45,763 bases of DNA from Sphingomonas beigongshangi (GTDB lineage Bacteria; Pseudomonadota; Alphaproteobacteria; Sphingomonadales; Sphingomonadaceae). Shown here in pieces: positions 33,501 to 39,936 of this stretch (position 1 is its first letter; each line of letters begins with the position of its first letter). The DNA lies in assembly GCF_016820445.1 (NCBI RefSeq), contig NZ_JADHDT010000013.1, forward strand, positions 1-45,763, given 5' to 3'. Under the pieces are notes generated by a model, which made no database searches, was not told the origin of the DNA, and worked only from the letters and a program-made list of their open reading frames with translations. The position numbers and the translations under genes are program-made.

Positions 33501-33869
33501 CCGCGCTTCCGCGATGTTGCGCTCCGTCCAGGCGAGGGTCGCCGCAGCCGCTTCGTGCACTGCGACCACCAACCGCGTGTCACCGCCCACCAGCGCCAGG
33601 ATCGACACCGACTTGGGCACCGACATGGTGACGTCCCATCCCGCCCGGTGCTCACCCCGTTTGGCGTCGAGTACAACGCCGTTAGGCAGTTCGCCGGCGA
33701 GCACCTGTTCGAACCGGTCGGTGTCGACCGGACCGGACAGGCCCAGCTCGACCGCTCCCTCGCCTGCCCAGGCACTGGCACCTTCTGCCTGATCGGCGGT
33801 GTAGTAATTGTCCCGGGCGTAATAGGCGGCTGCGTCGGAGGCCGAACCGACTGCAGCAACCGAGATCAC
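30507..33869 (-). CDS. MobF-family relaxase-helicase (TraI/TrwC-like)
   Basis: A 1120-residue conjugative relaxase. The N-terminal TrwC domain (about 1-300) has paired catalytic tyrosines (Tyr16-17 and Tyr22-23) and the three-His metal site in FLHDV and PQLHVHN. A RecD-like helicase follows, with Walker A GGSGRGKST at about residue 495 and VMVEEAG. The C-terminal region is Arg/Glu-rich. The protein nicks oriT and unwinds the transferred strand. The start is GTG 33869, which overlaps the TGA of the upstream gene (GTGA) and places ISVAAVGSA at the N-terminus as in the family; the longer frame to 33944 is a shadow. No coupling protein or mating-pair genes are in the window, so transfer needs a helper. 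Confidence 0.93.
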   Translation of the reverse strand: MISVAAVGSASDAAAYYARDNYYTADQAEGASAWAGEGAVELGLSGPVDTDRFEQVLAGELPNGVVLDAKRGEHRAGWDVTMSVPKSVSILALVGGDTRLVVAVHEAAAATLAWTERNIAEARVWNGRGQVPEVTGRFVAATFLHDVNRSGEPQLHVHNVIANATRTADGKWRALHADQLYERQHVMDAVFLSALRSRVETLGFATIPRHDGRNGAFEIAGVSRAVVEAFSVRSAEIDAYIKARGLENTPQTREYAALATRDPKSPELAPEQRAEGWRRLAAEKGLDPAALVKAALVEAGRGHDVWTRTVRGVRGIGERGLAIAGRMGLTPRDGDPLVPERLGRLEPRAYAAAQAVASAVRDLGEREAAFDRLELIREGLSRGGPVTVADIEARLALLQAKGLLLGDGDRMVTTQGSVRLEQAYLAAVEAGKGQSAPIVPPVDAAIRAQEAARELGLHRLNPGQEAAAVLMLSSSDRVVNVQGGSGRGKSTAMAPVTAVAKAEGRGVIGLAIASVKASEFGRDTGADVSTVARFLARHARVIDGTARPEQVARVKAQLSGAIVMVEEAGQLGTRDMERIVRLANITGVARVVQTGDTRQLTAIAAGKPFEASQKAGVATAHITENLRSRSDQMKAVTAALDRGDVSGTFEILRAATTEVPGNAVAMTAAVHWVALPQEQRDATLLLTAGRAMRSEANQAVQAELKASGEIAATGTPFTVLDRVNATREGARLMRAYRPGHVVEVRTNLPSQNLKHGDRGIVTGVDGDRVRLGMADGTEKSLRPDRLAKNLDRDAVSIFALKQVELHVGDRIRWSDNDRTRGLDNGAMARVEEVGRGRLVVSSLIDGTVHEIGSGDRMAERLDLAYAINVHVAQGVTTEHGIVAMRSSERKLLTERSFLVALTRVADKVALVVDDGRKVERHITRNTGDKTSALDVVERGQATDAIRLPDAGSPLDRALERYAQLFLAAERMREDGRGLSSSQVRELDAASAALDRVRSSAAEDLRIVLDRSADPVRGLEQSAPGELRQVWEEEGQARADPRAYADRFVADWRSASGDRGAGETPGIEDRAERRLERLEDRMARQPALEKALDARIPERQLRLDGPGMGGGGRERDREMEM

Positions 33870-34663
33870 GGTCGGCCCTGCGGGGCGCCGGGCCTCGCCC
33901 GCACCACAACCTTGCCCGGTCGACCGGCGAACTGCGTCCGACAACTATCGGTCGCCAGCCGGTAGTTCACCAGCGCGCAGACCGCCTGATCCCCGCCACC
34001 CAGCAGGAAATTGGCCGAGCGGACGGCGACCCACGATAGCGGCAGCGCCATCGCCGCAAGGAAGTAGCTGCCGACGCAGAGTAACCAGACGACCGACAGC
34101 GCCGCACCGACCTTGCGACCCGACCAGTCCCTGTCCCAGACGGTGTAGCTGACCTTCGTCCGGGGCTGCTGCTCGAGGCTCCTGATGGCGGCGGTGTTCT
34201 CCCGCAACGCCTCGGTGTGATCGCGCTGCCGTTCGTCGATGGCATCCAGACGAGGTTGCCTGTCGATCCGTTCGGCAAGCAGCCGCATCTCCGCTCTGAT
34301 CGGATTGAAGCTGGCGGTGATGCGCTCCGGCAAGCCCTTGATGAACTCGGTCCGGGCCCGCGTCAGCGCCAGCTGGTCCTCGCGCTCGAGCCTGTGCATG
34401 TCGCTCTCATGCGCCGCCCAGCTTTGGGCGATGCGGTCGATCTCCATGACCGCCTTGTCCAACCTGGTGCCGAAGGCGACGACGTCACCGGGGCCCAGTT
34501 GCTCGGGCCGGTCGAATACGGCCCGCCCCTCCCGCCACGCATCGAGACATTCCCGAACGAACGATTTGGCGAGTGTCGTGCGCTCGACGCCGCGCTCGGC
34601 CGCGCAACGGGTGAGATCCGCATCGTCATCGTCCCCGAGCCGCAAATTGACCTGACCGCCCAT
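33866..34663 (-). CDS. Mobilization accessory protein with RHH, coiled coil and membrane helices
   Basis: A 265-residue protein. Residues 3-50 resemble a ribbon-helix-helix DNA-binding domain (GGQVNLRLGDDDDADLTRCA, then ERTTLAKSFVRECLDAW). A helical coiled-coil region follows (about 75-175), and then one or two membrane segments (about 195-225, VVWLLCVGSYFLAAMAL). The start at 34663 has GGCAGGGA upstream. The stop overlaps the relaxase start. The order DNA-binding domain, coil, membrane anchor suggests it ties the oriT complex to the membrane, similar in logic to TrwA/TraY accessory proteins. No named family is recognised. Confidence 0.72.
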   Translation of the reverse strand: MGGQVNLRLGDDDDADLTRCAAERGVERTTLAKSFVRECLDAWREGRAVFDRPEQLGPGDVVAFGTRLDKAVMEIDRIAQSWAAHESDMHRLEREDQLALTRARTEFIKGLPERITASFNPIRAEMRLLAERIDRQPRLDAIDERQRDHTEALRENTAAIRSLEQQPRTKVSYTVWDRDWSGRKVGAALSVVWLLCVGSYFLAAMALPLSWVAVRSANFLLGGGDQAVCALVNYRLATDSCRTQFAGRPGKVVVRARPGAPQGRP

Positions 34664-34712
34664 GAATTCCCTGCCCCTGTCCGGCGTAATACTGGTCGCC
34701 GGCACCACTCCC

Positions 34713-34735
34713 GTGCCATGATAGCATAGTGGCAC
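34713..34735. promoter_or_regulatory. Inverted repeat between mobilization operon and divergent regulator
   Basis: GTGCCA at 34713-34718 and TGGCAC at 34730-34735 form a perfect 6-bp inverted repeat with an 11-base A/T-rich spacer. A second, less perfect copy (TGGCAC...GCGCCA) follows to 34744. It lies in the gap between the accessory-relaxase operon and the XRE gene and could be the operator of either DNA-binding protein, or part of oriT. Confidence 0.45.
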
Positions 34736-34779
34736 GATTGCGCCATAATGAGCAGGATAAAGCAATAGGTCATGGCGAC

Positions 34780-35205
34780 GTGAGCGGCGCATCCACTATC
34801 GGCGAGCGGATCAAGGCGGTACGGCTCAGGACCGGGTTGGGACAGGACGCGTTCGCGAAGGCGCTGGGCTATTCCAAGCGCGCGCTGGTCAGCTGGGAGC
34901 TGGGCGGGGCCGAGCCGCCGGTGGTTCTGATGGCGAAGCTCCGGCGCGACTACGATGTCGATCCCGAATGGGTGATCCTGGGCGAGGATACCATTCCTCG
35001 AAGCTACTACGGCCCGGTCGACTGGGACAGGCTCGATCGCCTGCGCGCCGACGTGGACGCCGTCTGCAGGGACGTCGGGCTGGAACTGCCTGACGAACGC
35101 AGTCAGGCGCTCGCGCGCGTGATATACGACGGAGGAGCGGACGCGGGCGCTGCCAACCGCAAGCAGCTGCGCGGTACGCTGCTCGCCTTGTCGCTGGGGG
35201 CCTGA
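34780..35205 (+). CDS. XRE-family transcriptional regulator
   Basis: A 141-residue protein with an N-terminal Cro/CI-type helix-turn-helix (residues 6-62: IGERIKAVRLRTGLGQDAFA, ALGYSKRALVSWELG) followed by DPEWVILGE and a helical C-terminal region, as in phage-type repressors. The start is probably GTG 34780; an upstream ATG at 34729 lies inside the inverted repeat. It is divergent from the relaxase operon and two bases ahead of the next gene, so it likely represses mobilization genes and itself. Confidence 0.78.
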   Translation: MSGASTIGERIKAVRLRTGLGQDAFAKALGYSKRALVSWELGGAEPPVVLMAKLRRDYDVDPEWVILGEDTIPRSYYGPVDWDRLDRLRADVDAVCRDVGLELPDERSQALARVIYDGGADAGAANRKQLRGTLLALSLGA

Positions 35206-35207
35206 AG

Positions 35208-35474
35208 ATGAGCAGATCCAGAGATGAACAGCTGGCGGCTTGGACGGTCGAGACGCGGCGGGTCGGATTCAAGCGGCGCAACTGGCCAGTCGTACGCCGA
35301 CTGGCGGCGCTGTGCACGGGACTGCTGCTGGCAGGGCTAGCGGCCCGTCTACTGGGCTATGCCCCTGCCCTCGCGGCTGTCTGCTGGATCGCCGCAGCTG
35401 TTACCGGCGCGGTCATGCTGATCTGGTTCTTCGACCCGCGCCGCTTCCGCGCACGGCCGTCCGGCACATCCTGA
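35208..35474 (+). CDS. Small two-helix membrane protein
   Basis: An 88-residue protein with a basic cytoplasmic N-terminus (to about residue 30) and two membrane helices (about 31-48 and 53-73, AVCWIAAAVTGAVMLIWFF). The start is two bases after the XRE gene stop, so they are cotranscribed. It is typical of plasmid genes near mobilization loci, but no family is recognised. The downstream gap begins here. Confidence 0.65.
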   Translation: MSRSRDEQLAAWTVETRRVGFKRRNWPVVRRLAALCTGLLLAGLAARLLGYAPALAAVCWIAAAVTGAVMLIWFFDPRRFRARPSGTS

Positions 35475-35937
35475 CCGCACGGAAGCAGAGGCGAGCATCC
35501 GGGCTCGACATCGGCCGCTGCTGGCGCACCGATATTGTCCATGACGCCCGACGAGAGATGAGCCCGTGCCCCAAAGGGAGCAGTGCACGGATCGCTTGCT
35601 TGCGATCCTCATGTCGCTGCGCAGCCCGGTAAATCACGGCGTCCGTAGCGCCGTAGCATCCTTGTAGCACGTCAGAAGGCAGCTTTCGCGGAACCCGCAG
35701 CACAGCCGATATCCTGCTACAGCAATGGTAAATCACGGCTTTTTGCTCTGAACATGGCCGCTATCCATAGCGTGGTGTGTGCTCCTTCCCTGCACGATCC
35801 GGATGCTGGCGTATCGATGCCGTGGTGCTCCGGTATTCATTCCGGCTTCCGGCGGGGCACCCGGGCCGGCGTGTCAGCCGGCCAGCAAGCGAACTGTCAT
35901 TCTACGCAGCTCGCCTTTTCAGCGGTGCGGTAGCGGT
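35475..35937. other. Gene-free stretch with 13-bp direct repeat, possible oriT region
   Basis: No convincing gene is present on either strand. The 13-mer GGTAAATCACGGC occurs at 35628-35640 and 35727-35739, 99 bases apart, and shorter GTAGC repeats lie between them. GCGCACCGATATTGTCCATG at about 35524-35543 has some resemblance to the R388 nick region wording (GCGCACC and ATTGTC), but without the hairpin. The stretch may hold oriT, since the mobilization genes lie nearby and no other long non-coding stretch remains on this side of the plasmid. Confidence 0.35.
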
Positions 35938-36543
35938 TCAGCGCGAGCTGCGGGACATATCGCCTGTCACCGGCGCTGCCGCTGCCAGAATCTTCTCAGC
36001 GGCACGACGCTCGCGCGCCTGGGCGCGTCGCTCCTCGCCTATTCGGGGATCACCGCCTTCCACCTCCAAACCGGGGGCAGGATCGGGTTCCTCCATCATC
36101 CGGATTCCCTTGGCACGTCGGACCACGTCCTTGCGCCTGGCGCGCTCCTGCTGGACCGCGCTGGTCATGTCGGATCTCAGAAGGACGTAATCGGGTTCGT
36201 ACCGATGCTGGCGCATCAGCTCGGCAAGCGTGTGAACGGCGAGGTCGTCTCCGATTGCGGCGTGAACCGCGCGCAGCCAGCGCGGCGAGGCGTAACGGTG
36301 CCGCAGCGTCCAGATCCCTCGCCCCATCTCGGTCACGAGCAGGGCCACCCAGAGGACGAGCATGCCCCGTCCGGCGACGACCGGTCTGGCGCCGATCGCC
36401 TTGGCGATACCGATCGTCACGATCAGCATCGGCAGGAAGACCATGACGCTGATCGCATAAGGGACGACGTTCAGCTGGCTTACCTCCCACCGTGCGATCA
36501 GCCGGTCACCCACCGGGACGCGCTCAGTCACGCCAGGGATCAT
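35938..36543 (-). CDS. Membrane protein of unknown function in mobilization region
   Basis: About 201 residues with two membrane helices near the N-terminus (VVPYAISVMVFLPMLIVTIG and about 50-70, GMLVLWVALLVTEM) followed by a charged cytoplasmic helical domain (residues 75-200, ending in an Arg/Glu-rich tail). The start is ATG 36543, or GTG 36531, whose bases overlap the upstream stop. It overlaps the upstream small gene and forms a two-gene unit with it. The composition and location suggest a plasmid transfer or maintenance protein. The family is unknown. Confidence 0.62.
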   Translation of the reverse strand: MIPGVTERVPVGDRLIARWEVSQLNVVPYAISVMVFLPMLIVTIGIAKAIGARPVVAGRGMLVLWVALLVTEMGRGIWTLRHRYASPRWLRAVHAAIGDDLAVHTLAELMRQHRYEPDYVLLRSDMTSAVQQERARRKDVVRRAKGIRMMEEPDPAPGLEVEGGDPRIGEERRAQARERRAAEKILAAAAPVTGDMSRSSR

Positions 36544-36805
36544 GGCTGCTGGCCGACCAGCTATCGTGATGCTGGAAGTGGTCATGAGTACCGCTGTCCC
36601 AGCGATCGTGGCGCTGCCAGTCGGACTCGTAATCGTGCGACCGGGTAGAACCGTAGGGATTGCCGGCGACGTCGGGGCTCCCCGCTCCAGCGATCGTCGG
36701 CAATCCGGTCGCCGGATTGATATCCGTGCCGTCGCTGCCAATTCCCGAGCGGCCCGGGAGCGTCCAGTCGTCGAACCAGGTGGCGATGCGCTCGAACAGC
36801 CTCAT
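36524..36805 (-). CDS. Small acidic His/Asp/Ser-rich protein of unknown function
   Basis: A 93-residue protein starting at ATG 36805 after a GGGAGTG ribosome site. An amphipathic start (MRLFERIATWFDDWTLPGR) is followed by a disordered-looking region (GTDINPATGLPTIAG) and a C-terminus rich in His, Asp, Ser and Trp. It has no signal peptide or membrane segment. The 3' end overlaps the membrane protein gene by 20 bases. It is divergent from an XRE gene, whose operator-like palindrome lies in the shared promoter gap. The function is unknown. Confidence 0.62.
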   Translation of the reverse strand: MRLFERIATWFDDWTLPGRSGIGSDGTDINPATGLPTIAGAGSPDVAGNPYGSTRSHDYESDWQRHDRWDSGTHDHFQHHDSWSASSHDPWRD

Positions 36806-36833
36806 GTCAGCACTCCCGATCGGAAGTCTGCAC

Positions 36834-36854
36834 GATATACGCTTTCCGTATATC
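36834..36854. promoter_or_regulatory. Perfect palindromic operator for XRE regulator
   Basis: GATATACG (36834-36841) and CGTATATC (36847-36854) form a perfect 8-bp inverted repeat around CTTTC. It lies in the 75-base gap between two divergent genes, 29 bases before the start of the first and 26 before the start of the second. This is the expected place for an XRE dimer controlling both promoters. Confidence 0.65.
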
Positions 36855-36880
36855 TCTCAAGCCGGTCTAGATGCTTTGGG

Positions 36881-37129
36881 GTGCCCGCCTCCCCAGTCCC
36901 ATCTGATCTGCACGCCCGCATCGTTGCTGCGCTGACCGTGGCACGGCGGGGCGCCAAGCTTCGTCAGGTTGACCTCGCGAAGCGGCTCGGATGGCAGCAG
37001 GCCTATGTATCGCGCTACGAAACCGGCGAGCGTCAGTTAAGCGTGGATGAATATGTCGCGGTCGCCTTGGCGATCGGGGTCGATCCGGTAGCCTTGCTCG
37101 GCGAGCTTCTCTCTCAAAACTGCTCGTAA
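36881..37129 (+). CDS. Small XRE-family regulator
   Basis: An 82-residue protein consisting of little more than a Cro/CI-type helix-turn-helix: IVAALTVARRGAKLRQVDLA, KRLGWQQAYVSRYETGERQL, then YVAVALAIGVDPVALLGELL. The start is GTG 36881; upstream in-frame sequence back to 36542 is a shadow of genes on the other strand. It is divergent from the two-gene membrane unit and should bind the palindrome at 36834-36854. Confidence 0.8.
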   Translation: MPASPVPSDLHARIVAALTVARRGAKLRQVDLAKRLGWQQAYVSRYETGERQLSVDEYVAVALAIGVDPVALLGELLSQNCS

Positions 37130-37578
37130 TCACAGCTCAGGACCGCCCATCGAGGCGTGCCTAGGCGCATCTGCCGACGATAACGCCCACCCGATTAACG
37201 TCGCGAACATCTGCTACGATGCCGAATGCGAGTTCGATGCCTTCTACGATCCAGCGCGATCGCACACACCGGCGAAAACCGACGATCGGTTCGGGGCATC
37301 TCCCCAGCCTACCCTTTCAACGAGCGTCACGCTGACAGGTACACACCGCCGGATCGGCTTAGCCTCTCTCGGAAGCCTGCGGCCGTTAGGCCGCTCTTGT
37401 GACGGCGATAGCCGGCACGCAACGAAGGCGCATTGCCTTTGGCAATCCTGCATTCTTTCTGCCCATCGGACCTGTGCTGTGGGGTTAAGTGATTCTGTTA
37501 AATAGGAATCGTTAAGAAGGTTAAGTGTCGAAAAGCAGACAAAAAACCGCGCTTTCGCAATGCCTTAATAAGATGGCT
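37130..37578. other. Gene-free stretch leading into oriV, with GTTAA repeats
   Basis: No gene is convincing in 37130-37480. From 37484 to 37560 the DNA becomes markedly A/T-rich for this molecule and contains GTTAA four times (37484, 37497, 37511, 37520), spaced 9-14 bases apart. Placed directly beside the iterons, this looks like the DNA unwinding element of the origin. I see no perfect DnaA box (TTATCCACA). Confidence 0.55.
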
Positions 37579-37771
37579 GGTGTGTGATCCCACGTGATTC
37601 GGTGTGTGATCCCACGATAGTGCGGTGTGTGATCCCACGACGGTCGGGTGTGTGATCCCACGATGATTGATCGTGGCTTTGCGGGTCTATTACTGGTCGA
37701 ACACCACTCTCAACGTCCGCTGCCCACCGCCTCCACCGATACGGATGGGCCTTGCGGTGTGTGATACCACG
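37579..37771 (+). repeat. Iteron array of the replication origin (oriV)
   Basis: The 16-mer GGTGTGTGATCCCACG occurs exactly at 37579-37594, 37601-37616, 37624-37639 and 37647-37662 (steps of 22, 23 and 23 bases, about two helical turns). A fifth copy with one change (GGTGTGTGATACCACG) lies at 37756-37771, four bases from the end of repA. These are binding sites for RepA, expected to drive replication and limit copy number. The outlying fifth copy may serve in handcuffing or in control at the repA end. Confidence 0.92.
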
Positions 37772-37775
37772 ATAG

Positions 37776-38729
37776 TCAGCGTTCTCCGGCGAGCTTGTCC
37801 ATCAGGTCGTCCACCTCGGAGGCGCGGCGACGATCGGCATCGAACCGGTTCCGCCGCTCCTGCTCGGCTTCCAACCTGGCAGTCAGCGCCAGCGCCTCCG
37901 CTTCGCCCCGAAGCCGGAACAGCACGGCAGGACTGCCATCGGCCGTTGCCGCCATCTGCATCGCATAGTCAGGGAGCTGGTCGGCCTCCACCACTTTGCG
38001 CAGCATCCGGTTGAACTCTTTGGGTTTGCTGTCGCTGCCGGTCTTGTCGCGCAGCACCTCAACGCGACACGTCCATCCGCCCTTCTGGTTTCCAGCGTGC
38101 TTGCGCGCGATACGATACAGGGCGCGTTCCAGCCCGCCGGTCAGCAGGAAATAATCTTGGTGCATGGTGAGAAGCGACCGCTCCCCCATGATGCCTTCAT
38201 ACACCCAATCCGACAGTGTGATGGTCATCCCGCGCGGTTGATCGGTGTCCGGGTCCACCTCCAGCGTCCATTTGTCGAGCCAGTTGAAACCGGCCTTGGT
38301 GCGCCGCTTGGGTGCGCGGATCGAGGTCGATATGGAAGTCGTCTGAAGCCGCTGGAGTGCGGCTTGCAGCTCTTGATAGGCCCGGCCGCTGGTATCGCGC
38401 TTGATCGCCCTCAACAGGTCGTAGGACGTTGTTTTAAGTGTCCGCGGAAGGTCGTTAGCGCCCTGCTCCCGCATCCGGTTGAGCGTGGACGCCGCCCATA
38501 TCAGGATATCGGCGTCCCAGATCGTCGCCATGCCATAGGCAGGGATCGCCTCGATCTTCACCCACGTCTCGCCGTCTGGGCTGCTATACTCGATAGGCTT
38601 CACCCGCTTGCGCTTCTGAAGCGAAAAAAACGGGCGCTCCATCGTCTCCCGCTGATCCTTCAGCGGGAGGTCCCCCATCAATGGGATGAACAGATCAAAC
38701 TCGGGATTGGGATTCTGGCGCTTGGTCAT
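37776..38729 (-). CDS. repA: Plasmid replication initiator RepA
   Basis: A 317-residue replication initiator of the RPA family found on many proteobacterial plasmids: FDLFIPLMGDLPLKDQRETM at the N-terminus, FFSLQKRKR, IWAASTLNRM, TTSYDLLRAIKRDTSG, then a second winged-helix-like region (TLSDWVYEGI, YFLLTGGLERALYRIARKHAG). It ends in an Arg/Glu-rich coil. It binds the iterons that lie immediately beyond its 3' end. It is in the same direction as parA and the RHH gene upstream, with a TGCA-type site at 38759-38770 just before it, which suggests that the partition proteins may also control it. Confidence 0.92.
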   Translation of the reverse strand: MTKRQNPNPEFDLFIPLMGDLPLKDQRETMERPFFSLQKRKRVKPIEYSSPDGETWVKIEAIPAYGMATIWDADILIWAASTLNRMREQGANDLPRTLKTTSYDLLRAIKRDTSGRAYQELQAALQRLQTTSISTSIRAPKRRTKAGFNWLDKWTLEVDPDTDQPRGMTITLSDWVYEGIMGERSLLTMHQDYFLLTGGLERALYRIARKHAGNQKGGWTCRVEVLRDKTGSDSKPKEFNRMLRKVVEADQLPDYAMQMAATADGSPAVLFRLRGEAEALALTARLEAEQERRNRFDADRRRASEVDDLMDKLAGER

Positions 38730-38758
38730 GCTACTTCAATCCTGCCGTTCTGCATTAT

Positions 38759-38770
38759 TGCAGATGTGCA
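38759..38770. promoter_or_regulatory. Partition operator/centromere-like site 1 (before repA)
   Basis: TGCAGATGTGCA, with TGCA at each end, lies between the RHH gene stop and the repA start. The same TGCARRTGTGCA wording occurs at 39075-39086 and 39703-39714. It probably binds the ribbon-helix-helix partner of ParA. Confidence 0.55.
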
Positions 38771-38775
38771 CATTT

Positions 38776-39057
38776 TCACACACGACCGAATTGCTTGGCG
38801 GCGTCATACTTGGCGACCAGCTCGCTTATCGCCTCGGCAAGGAGGTCTTGGTGACTGCGCCGGGTTCGCGCCGCCAGGACACGAAATGCCTCCGCTGTGG
38901 GATCGGCCGGATCGAAATATGCCCCGAGGTGATATTTCCCCGACCGCTTGCCACTCGATCGTGCTGCACTCGACGGAGCAGGCTGATGATCCGGCTCGGG
39001 TTCGGGAGGGGAGGGGGGCGCCACTGCAGGCCCCAACAGGGAAGTCCGTTTCGCCAT
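38776..39057 (-). CDS. Ribbon-helix-helix partition partner (ParB/ParG-like)
   Basis: A 93-residue protein: a Pro/Ser-rich flexible N-terminal half (residues 10-45) and a C-terminal ribbon-helix-helix-like half (KYHLGAYFDPADPTAEAFRV, LAARTRRSHQDLLAEAISEL). Small ParB-type proteins of this design bind the centromere with the C-terminal domain and stimulate ParA ATPase with the flexible tail. The start at 39057 lies two bases after the parA stop, so it is coupled to parA. It is unrelated to the ParB-like protein of the R-M operon. Confidence 0.78.
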   Translation of the reverse strand: MAKRTSLLGPAVAPPSPPEPEPDHQPAPSSAARSSGKRSGKYHLGAYFDPADPTAEAFRVLAARTRRSHQDLLAEAISELVAKYDAAKQFGRV

Positions 39058-39059
39058 AA

Positions 39060-39707
39060 TCAAGCCTTCACATTTGCAGGTGTGCAACTCATCACATCAT
39101 CAAATATGTATTTCTGCAAGGTTGCAATCTCTAGGGCGGCCTTGCCCTTCGGCTCGTGCTCGATAACTCCCAAGCCGTGAGGCCATGCCGCCCGGTAGGC
39201 GCTACGCTCCCGCAATACGGCACGCGCCACCCGCAAGCCGGTCGCCTCGGCAAGCGTTCTGGCATCATCGAGCAATGTGGTTGCGGTAGGGGGAGCGGCA
39301 TTCAGCACAACCACGCCCGTTCGCCCGGTACTGGTGATGAGCTGCGCCGTACGCTTAATCGCATCGAGGTCGATCAATGACGGACGACAGGGGATGACGA
39401 CCAGATCGGCACGCTGCGCCGCTGCGGCGGCTTCCGCACCCGCTGCCGGCGGTGTGTCGATGATCGTAAGCCCAAAGCCGTTAGCCTCTGCGGCGTCGAT
39501 CGCCTGATCGAGGCGGCGCGCGCTGATCGGTTCGATATGGGGTGATTCGGCTGTCCGTCGCTCGCTCCAAGCAGTCGCACTCTCCTGCGGATCGAGGTCG
39601 AAAAGAGCGGTCTTTATCCCGGCCGCTTCGGCGGCAACCGCCAGATTCACCGCTAGCGTCGTTTTACCGACACCCCCTTTTTGCGCTGCAAGCGTGATTA
39701 TATGCAA
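39060..39707 (-). CDS. parA: ParA-family partition ATPase
   Basis: A 215-residue Walker-type ATPase: deviant Walker A KGGVGKTT (residues 10-17), ALFDLDPQESA, Walker B LTIIDTPPA, and DLVVIPCRPSLID. It is a type Ib-like short ParA without an N-terminal HTH, so autoregulation must come from its RHH partner. It moves plasmid copies apart at division. A TGCAAGTGTGCA site straddles its start (39703-39714), another lies between it and the RHH gene, and a weaker one (TGCAAGGTTGCA) lies inside its 3' end at 39115-39126. Confidence 0.92.
   Translation of the reverse strand: MHIITLAAQKGGVGKTTLAVNLAVAAEAAGIKTALFDLDPQESATAWSERRTAESPHIEPISARRLDQAIDAAEANGFGLTIIDTPPAAGAEAAAAAQRADLVVIPCRPSLIDLDAIKRTAQLITSTGRTGVVVLNAAPPTATTLLDDARTLAEATGLRVARAVLRERSAYRAAWPHGLGVIEHEPKGKAALEIATLQKYIFDDVMSCTPANVKA
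39075..39086. promoter_or_regulatory. Partition operator/centromere-like site 2 (3' end of parA)
   Basis: TGCAGGTGTGCA sits near the end of parA, just before the RHH gene. A degenerate neighbour TGCAAGGTTGCA lies 40 bases away at 39115-39126. It matches the sites before repA and at the parA start. Confidence 0.5.
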
Positions 39708-39714
39708 GTGTGCA
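39703..39714. promoter_or_regulatory. Partition operator/centromere-like site 3 (parA start)
   Basis: TGCAAGTGTGCA overlaps the parA start codon region. Bound protein would block the par promoter or translation start. The 222 bases beyond it to 39936 hold no gene and no further perfect copy. Confidence 0.55.
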
Positions 39715-39936
39715 CACCCTCAATAATGCTGAATTGATGGTATGCAGAATGGCAGGATCGCACAACTGCTATTGCGCAACTACCTGATGCTCAGGGCAGG
39801 GTAGGGGGTTATGCCAACGACTAACCAGCCACGGGCCTCGCCTACGGCTATCCCGTTGGGGATGGTGAAGAGAGAATGTAGTCGGCTTCTCAAAACCTAT
39901 GTCTAAGGGTGCTGGTGATATCCGAACGACTGTTGG

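Noticed and set aside
33870..33944. N-terminal extension of the relaxase to 33944
   Set aside because: The extra 25 residues are not family-like. GTG 33869 forms a GTGA overlap with the upstream gene and puts the conserved N-terminus in place.
35413..35736. 107-codon minus-strand open frame in the gap after the small membrane protein
   Set aside because: The composition is Arg/Ser/Cys-rich without secondary-structure pattern, and it overlaps direct repeats and the end of a well-supported gene.
37244..37453. 69-codon minus-strand open frame upstream of the origin
   Set aside because: It has no ribosome site, no motif and Cys/Arg/Ser-rich composition; it looks non-coding.
37579..37662. CRISPR-like array (regular 16-bp repeats)
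   Set aside because: The spacers are only 6-7 bases and repeat steps are 22-23 bases beside repA, which is the pattern of iterons; no cas gene is present.
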